19,018 bases of DNA from Planctomycetaceae bacterium (GTDB lineage Bacteria; Planctomycetota; Planctomycetia; Pirellulales; Pirellulaceae): contig DTSG01000022.1 of assembly GCA_012965455.1 (NCBI GenBank), positions 1 through 19,018 of the forward strand. The letters run 5' to 3'. The notes beneath the pieces were generated by a model, which saw only the letters and a list, made by a program, of their open reading frames with translations, was not told where the DNA came from and made no database searches. Position numbers and translations under genes: made by a program. Below, piece by piece: positions 15,721 to 19,018 of the stretch. Positions within the stretch are counted from its first letter, which is position 1, and every line of letters begins with the position of its first letter.

Positions 15721-17145
15721 ATGCAACGTCGTGATCTATTAAAAGCAGGCCTGTACGGTTTTGGGGGCTTGAGCTTCTCAGGTTTACTGCGAGCGCGCGC
15801 TCAGGCCAAAGATATCGCGTCCGCGGCGGGTTCCGCATTCGATAAATCGCTTAACGCGGCAGGGGAACCAACGGCTATTATCTTAGTTTGGTTACGTGGT
15901 GGTTGCAGCCATTTGGATACATGGGATCCCAAGCCCGATGCACCCAGTGAATTTCGCAGTCCATTCACTCCAATAAACACCAATGTGCCGGGCATAGTTC
16001 TAACAGAATTACTACCATCGTTGTCTAAATGTGCCGACAAGTATTCACTGTTACGATCAGTTGCCCATACCGGAGGCGGTCATCCGGCCGGATCGTTGCA
16101 GGTATTGGCGGGCGATCCAGCCGCGGCGGACAAAACTTTGCCGTTGCTGCCGGACTGGATGTCGGTCGCTAACTATCTGCGGTATAGCCCTAAACGAAAG
16201 ATCCCCAACTACGTCACCGTCAATCCTGTAGATCGGTACGACAGTTTTACGATTGCTGGATCTACTTATCTAGGGCCTTCTTATGAACCGTTTAAGGTGA
16301 CTGGTGACCCGAGCCGGCCAGATTTCAGTGTCCCTAATATTGGATTATCGGATCCCTCGCGGGCGGCCCGCTTTAAGAGTCGCATCAACTTAAAAAGAGG
16401 TTTGGATCGTTTGCTCGCTGAGATTGATCAAACCGGCGCGATGGAGGCATTTGACGATTTTGACCGTCAGGCACTATCGTTGTTGACTAGTAAAGATGCG
16501 GCACAGGCGTTCGATTTGAGTCAGGAGAATCAACGCACTCGCGAACGATATGGAATGAATCAATGGGGTCAACAGTGTCTGATGGCTCGCAGGCTAGTCG
16601 AGGCTGGCGTGGAAATTGTCACCACAGAATTTGATGGACCTTTGTGCGGTCGGGTAGCGAATTGGGACGACCATGCCGTGAATCATCATGTGTTTGACGC
16701 TATCAAATTTCGCGCGCCGGTGTTTGATCAAGCGATTTCCGCACTGATCGAAGACGTTTACGCACGAGGCTTGGACAAACGGGTTCTGGTCGTGGTTACT
16801 GGTGAGTTTGGCCGGACGCCACGAATTTCTCACGTTGCCAGCAGCGGCGGCGGAGTGGCCAGTGGGAATAAGGGAACGGTACAACCGGGACGAGACCATT
16901 GGCCTCGAGCTAATACGATGCTGTTTGCCGGGGGAGGAATTCAGACTGGGCAAATCATTGGCAAGACAGATTCACGTGGCGAGGATCCGGTTGAACGCCG
17001 CGTAAGTCCGGGTGATTTCTTGGCAACACTATACAGTCATCTGGGTATCGACGCACACAAAGTTGCGTTGCCTGACTTTGCTGGCCGCCCCGTTCCCATC
17101 CTTACATCAGGCACTGCTATCTCAGAATTGTCTCCTAAAGTGTGA
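15721..17145 (+). CDS. Tat-exported DUF1501 protein, canonical subtype
   Basis: A 474-residue protein starting at the ATG at 15721 with a twin-arginine signal (MQRRDLLKAGLYGFGGLSFS). It carries the classic DUF1501 set: GCSHLDTWDPKPDAP from residue 61, HTGGGHPAGSLQVLAG, GEFGRTP (361-367), GRDHWPRANTM (390-400), and the C-terminal VSPGDFLATLYSHLGID with PDFAGRPVPIL. The fold is alkaline-phosphatase/sulfatase-like. The His, Asp and Arg of these motifs are the probable metal and active-site residues, but the reaction is unknown. It follows the divergent DUF1501 gene after 182 bases, a gap long enough for its own promoter; none was recognised. No clear ribosome binding site precedes it, which is common in planctomycetes. 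Confidence 0.93.
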   Translation: MQRRDLLKAGLYGFGGLSFSGLLRARAQAKDIASAAGSAFDKSLNAAGEPTAIILVWLRGGCSHLDTWDPKPDAPSEFRSPFTPINTNVPGIVLTELLPSLSKCADKYSLLRSVAHTGGGHPAGSLQVLAGDPAAADKTLPLLPDWMSVANYLRYSPKRKIPNYVTVNPVDRYDSFTIAGSTYLGPSYEPFKVTGDPSRPDFSVPNIGLSDPSRAARFKSRINLKRGLDRLLAEIDQTGAMEAFDDFDRQALSLLTSKDAAQAFDLSQENQRTRERYGMNQWGQQCLMARRLVEAGVEIVTTEFDGPLCGRVANWDDHAVNHHVFDAIKFRAPVFDQAISALIEDVYARGLDKRVLVVVTGEFGRTPRISHVASSGGGVASGNKGTVQPGRDHWPRANTMLFAGGGIQTGQIIGKTDSRGEDPVERRVSPGDFLATLYSHLGIDAHKVALPDFAGRPVPILTSGTAISELSPKV

Positions 17146-17185
17146 TCTATAAGTTAGGTACACACTCGAACAGGTCAAAGCGATT

Positions 17186-17323
17186 ATGACATCGCGAAAT
17201 TTAAGAAACTTGACCGCCTTTCCCGTCCCCCAACGCGGCTTACAAATCAAGCAGTGGATCGAGTTTTTGAGCAGCAGCGATCAGCCACGTTTACCATTGA
17301 ATTTGCGAAACGCCTTTAGGTAA
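17186..17323 (+). CDS. Possible 45-residue open frame between convergent genes
   Basis: An ATG-to-TAA frame encodes 45 basic residues (MTSRNLRNLTAFPVPQRGLQ at the start, LPLNLRNAFR at the end). It overlaps the 3' end of the minus-strand gene at 17291 by 33 bases. There is no good ribosome binding site and no recognisable domain. Two short inverted repeats cover its 5' end: GGTCAA/TTGACC (17173-17178 with 17210-17215) enclosing GCGAT/ATCGC (17180-17184 with 17191-17195). It may equally be noncoding sequence between convergent genes. Confidence 0.15.
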   Translation: MTSRNLRNLTAFPVPQRGLQIKQWIEFLSSSDQPRLPLNLRNAFR

Positions 17324-18667
17324 ATCAAAGCATACAATCAGCCCTTTGGAATCAGCACACCAAGTGCCACTACGCAACAGACGAGTCTCAGCCACACCTT
17401 GCAATGCGACAGTCTGGTTTTCGACCATGAGCCGAGGGGCATTGTTGGTTGCCACCGCTCCGGCCACTCGCACCGTAAAGTTTGCAGTGCCAAACGGTGC
17501 ATTAAATGATATCTTTCGCTCTGCTAGGGCAATGTGAGTTAGTTCCTTAGCCGTCCAATAGCGTCCTATTTCGCTGAGCTTCATCCAAATAGTTTGGTCG
17601 CTAAAACGGCTATTGAGGGTCTCGACGACGCGCTTAAACGCTGTAAATCCCTTTTTGGTTCCCTGTGTGTACATGCCTGGCCAATGGCACAGCATCACGG
17701 CGGGTTCTCCTCGCTTTATCAATTCCACCATCCGCCCACTCGTGCCTGCGGCATTTGCATATCTGTCTGGTTCACTTTGTCGGTCGCCGTCCCAGCCGCC
17801 AAACCAGTCGCCAGTGCAGGCCGGTACATTCACGGTAACCTTGGGGTCGGAACTATCGACGTTTCGAACATGCTCCAATCTCGGCTGAGCGCTTTCATCA
17901 CCATTGACGACATATTTGAAATAGTGTGGGAGCTCACTGCCATATACATCTCGGACGGCCTCGTGTACCGCGAGTGGTAGTTCATCTTTGACCAAATTAC
18001 CGAAGCCACCTGGGGTCGTAACACCTTGGCAGGGTAGTCCACAATTCTTCAGAATCCGTAGAGCGTAGGCTAGATAAGCCGCCATTTCATCAACACTCTT
18101 TTTTGTGCGAGGATATGAATTCTCCATAGTCGCAGGGTTGATTTGCTGTATTGGCCGACCCGTTTTGATATCAATCACGCGAGTGTGAGTGATCATCTCT
18201 GGATGGATATCCCAATTTGGAACCATCAATTCACGGACTAGTTTCAAACTTGCCTGCAACTGTTTCTGAGACCAACCGGGCAACTCTCTGTCCACCCAGC
18301 CTACGCACGCGGGAAACGGGACAATACTGTATTTTCCTTTAACTCCATGCTGAGCGCACCATTGGCCGAACTCACGAACAAATGAATCCGGGATTTCTCG
18401 TGGCCATGTTTGCCACGGTTTTTTATATTCGTTGCGTTCAGGCCACGCTGTGGCAAATTGAGGCATGCAGTAATGCCCCATATTGACGAGGCAAGTTGAA
18501 TCATCGACCACGAATGATAGCGGGACGCGTAGCTGCGGGTTGAGTACTGTGACGGCCTGAGGTTTGACAACTTCAGCAGCAGCAATAGCCGGCCATGCTT
18601 GCAAAGCAGAAAGCGCCGTTGATCCGGTAGCAAGAAACTTTCGACGCGAATGAACGTAATTACTCAT
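17291..18667 (-). CDS. Tat-exported polysaccharide-deacetylase-like protein
   Basis: A 458-residue protein. The ATG at 18667 has AAGG seven bases upstream and yields a twin-arginine signal, SRRKFLATGSTALSAL (7-22), with cleavage after AIAAA near residue 31. The mature part resembles the NodB/polysaccharide deacetylase fold: VPLSFVVDDS with Asp55-Asp56, a strand KGKYSIVPFPACVGWVD (110-126), and WDIHPEMITH with His155 and His161 as candidate Asp-His-His metal ligands. The spacing HxxxxxH is wider than the usual HxxxH, so assignment is by fold and not by a perfect motif. Later landmarks are VTTPGGFGN and AVMLCHWPGMYTQG. The last 80 residues look like a separate beta-rich domain. The substrate is unknown; a cell-envelope or extracellular glycan is plausible. 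It is convergent with the DUF1501 gene and divergent from the next one. Confidence 0.7.
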   Translation of the reverse strand: MSNYVHSRRKFLATGSTALSALQAWPAIAAAEVVKPQAVTVLNPQLRVPLSFVVDDSTCLVNMGHYCMPQFATAWPERNEYKKPWQTWPREIPDSFVREFGQWCAQHGVKGKYSIVPFPACVGWVDRELPGWSQKQLQASLKLVRELMVPNWDIHPEMITHTRVIDIKTGRPIQQINPATMENSYPRTKKSVDEMAAYLAYALRILKNCGLPCQGVTTPGGFGNLVKDELPLAVHEAVRDVYGSELPHYFKYVVNGDESAQPRLEHVRNVDSSDPKVTVNVPACTGDWFGGWDGDRQSEPDRYANAAGTSGRMVELIKRGEPAVMLCHWPGMYTQGTKKGFTAFKRVVETLNSRFSDQTIWMKLSEIGRYWTAKELTHIALAERKISFNAPFGTANFTVRVAGAVATNNAPRLMVENQTVALQGVAETRLLRSGTWCADSKGLIVCFDLPKGVSQIQW

Positions 18668-18802
18668 AAAGGTGCCTTAGGAGCCAACACACATACTGCC
18701 TTTAAGTTAATTGATAGTTCCTGATTAAGCAATTCATCTCTTAGGCAACGGCGAACATTCTCGGCGTACGCATCTCGTTACCGTAAGCGCCGACCGTGTT
18801 GC

Positions 18803-18832
18803 TTGACGCGAAAGCATCATGTTCAGTAAACT
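18803..18832 (+). promoter_or_regulatory. Candidate sigma70-type promoter for the third DUF1501 gene
   Basis: TTGACG (18803-18808, five of six consensus bases) and TAAACT (18827-18832, four of six) are separated by 18 bases. They lie in the divergent region between 18667 and 18886 and point toward the downstream gene, with a leader of about 45 bases. The position supports the call; the -10 match is modest. Confidence 0.45.
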
Positions 18833-18885
18833 AACAACTACTCCCCCTGCGAAATGTAATTTTACCCACTCAAATATGGCCTCCA

Positions 18886-19018
18886 ATGGCGTCACCAAGT
18901 AATGACAATCTAGAACAGGCTGATCCGCATCAAGCGGCACGATTGCCTATTTCAAGACGCACGCTGCTCGTAGCCGGTGGCCTGTCGTTTTGCGGCGCGT
19001 CACTACCCGAACTCGTAC
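18886..19018 (+). CDS. Probable DUF1501 protein, 5' end only
   Basis: The frame is open from the ATG at 18886 to the window edge (44 full codons). After a short polar leader (MASPSNDNLEQADPHQAA) comes a twin-arginine signal, ISRRTLLVAGGLSFCGASLP. The SRR-T-LL, GGLS and ASLPEL pattern is the typical start of planctomycete DUF1501 proteins, but other Tat substrates begin similarly and the diagnostic motifs lie beyond the window. An upstream ATG at 18876 is out of frame and stops after seven codons. It is divergent from the deacetylase-like gene and preceded by a plausible promoter at 18803-18832. Confidence 0.65.
   Translation, partial: MASPSNDNLEQADPHQAARLPISRRTLLVAGGLSFCGASLPELV

Overview
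The window looks like an ordinary chromosomal stretch from a planctomycete, probably Pirellulales-like. The evidence is gene content: Tat-exported DUF1501 proteins, a membrane-anchored c-type cytochrome of the planctomycete DUF1592/DUF1588/DUF1549 kind, a secreted PQQ-like beta-propeller protein, a YVTN-propeller/di-heme cytochrome fusion and a ceramidase-like secreted protein. Base composition is close to balanced by eye. No rRNA, tRNA, CRISPR array, transposase or phage gene was seen. The lineage is inferred from gene families only.

Layout. (1) 1-1214, minus: the N-terminal two-thirds or so of a secreted PQQ-like beta-propeller protein, cut by the window edge. (2) 1215-2258: a gene-poor divergent region. 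It holds a 36/37 imperfect inverted repeat (1299-1335 and 2014-2050) enclosing a 51-residue lipoprotein gene (1355-1510, minus), a strong minus-strand intrinsic terminator (1611-1645), and a short coding-like frame with a candidate promoter in front of that terminator. (3) 2259-7691, plus: a propeller/di-heme cytochrome, a Sec-exported alpha/beta hydrolase of epoxide-hydrolase type, and a ceramidase-like protein. (4) 7762-10544, plus: a translationally coupled HlyD/MacA-type adaptor and MacB/FtsX-type permease with no ATPase gene beside them. (5) 10565-11410, minus: a class I SAM-dependent methyltransferase. (6) 11654-17145, plus: a di-heme DUF1592/DUF1588-like cytochrome followed by two dissimilar DUF1501 proteins. 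(7) 17291-18667, minus: a Tat-exported polysaccharide-deacetylase-like protein. (8) 18886-end, plus: the first 44 codons of a third probable DUF1501 protein.

How the genes fit together. Almost everything encoded here is exported or membrane-bound. The cytochrome plus DUF1501 block resembles the recurrent planctomycete modules that pair a cell-envelope c-type cytochrome with Tat-exported alkaline-phosphatase/sulfatase-fold proteins. Their biochemical role is not settled. The propeller cytochrome, exported hydrolase and ceramidase-like protein could act together on an external substrate, but only their same-strand proximity supports that.

The most unusual structure is the inverted repeat in the divergent region. 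It lies between two genes that point away from it, each copy carries an outward-facing TATAAT, and it surrounds two small minus-strand units. It could be an invertible segment, a small mobile cassette or a duplicated promoter element.
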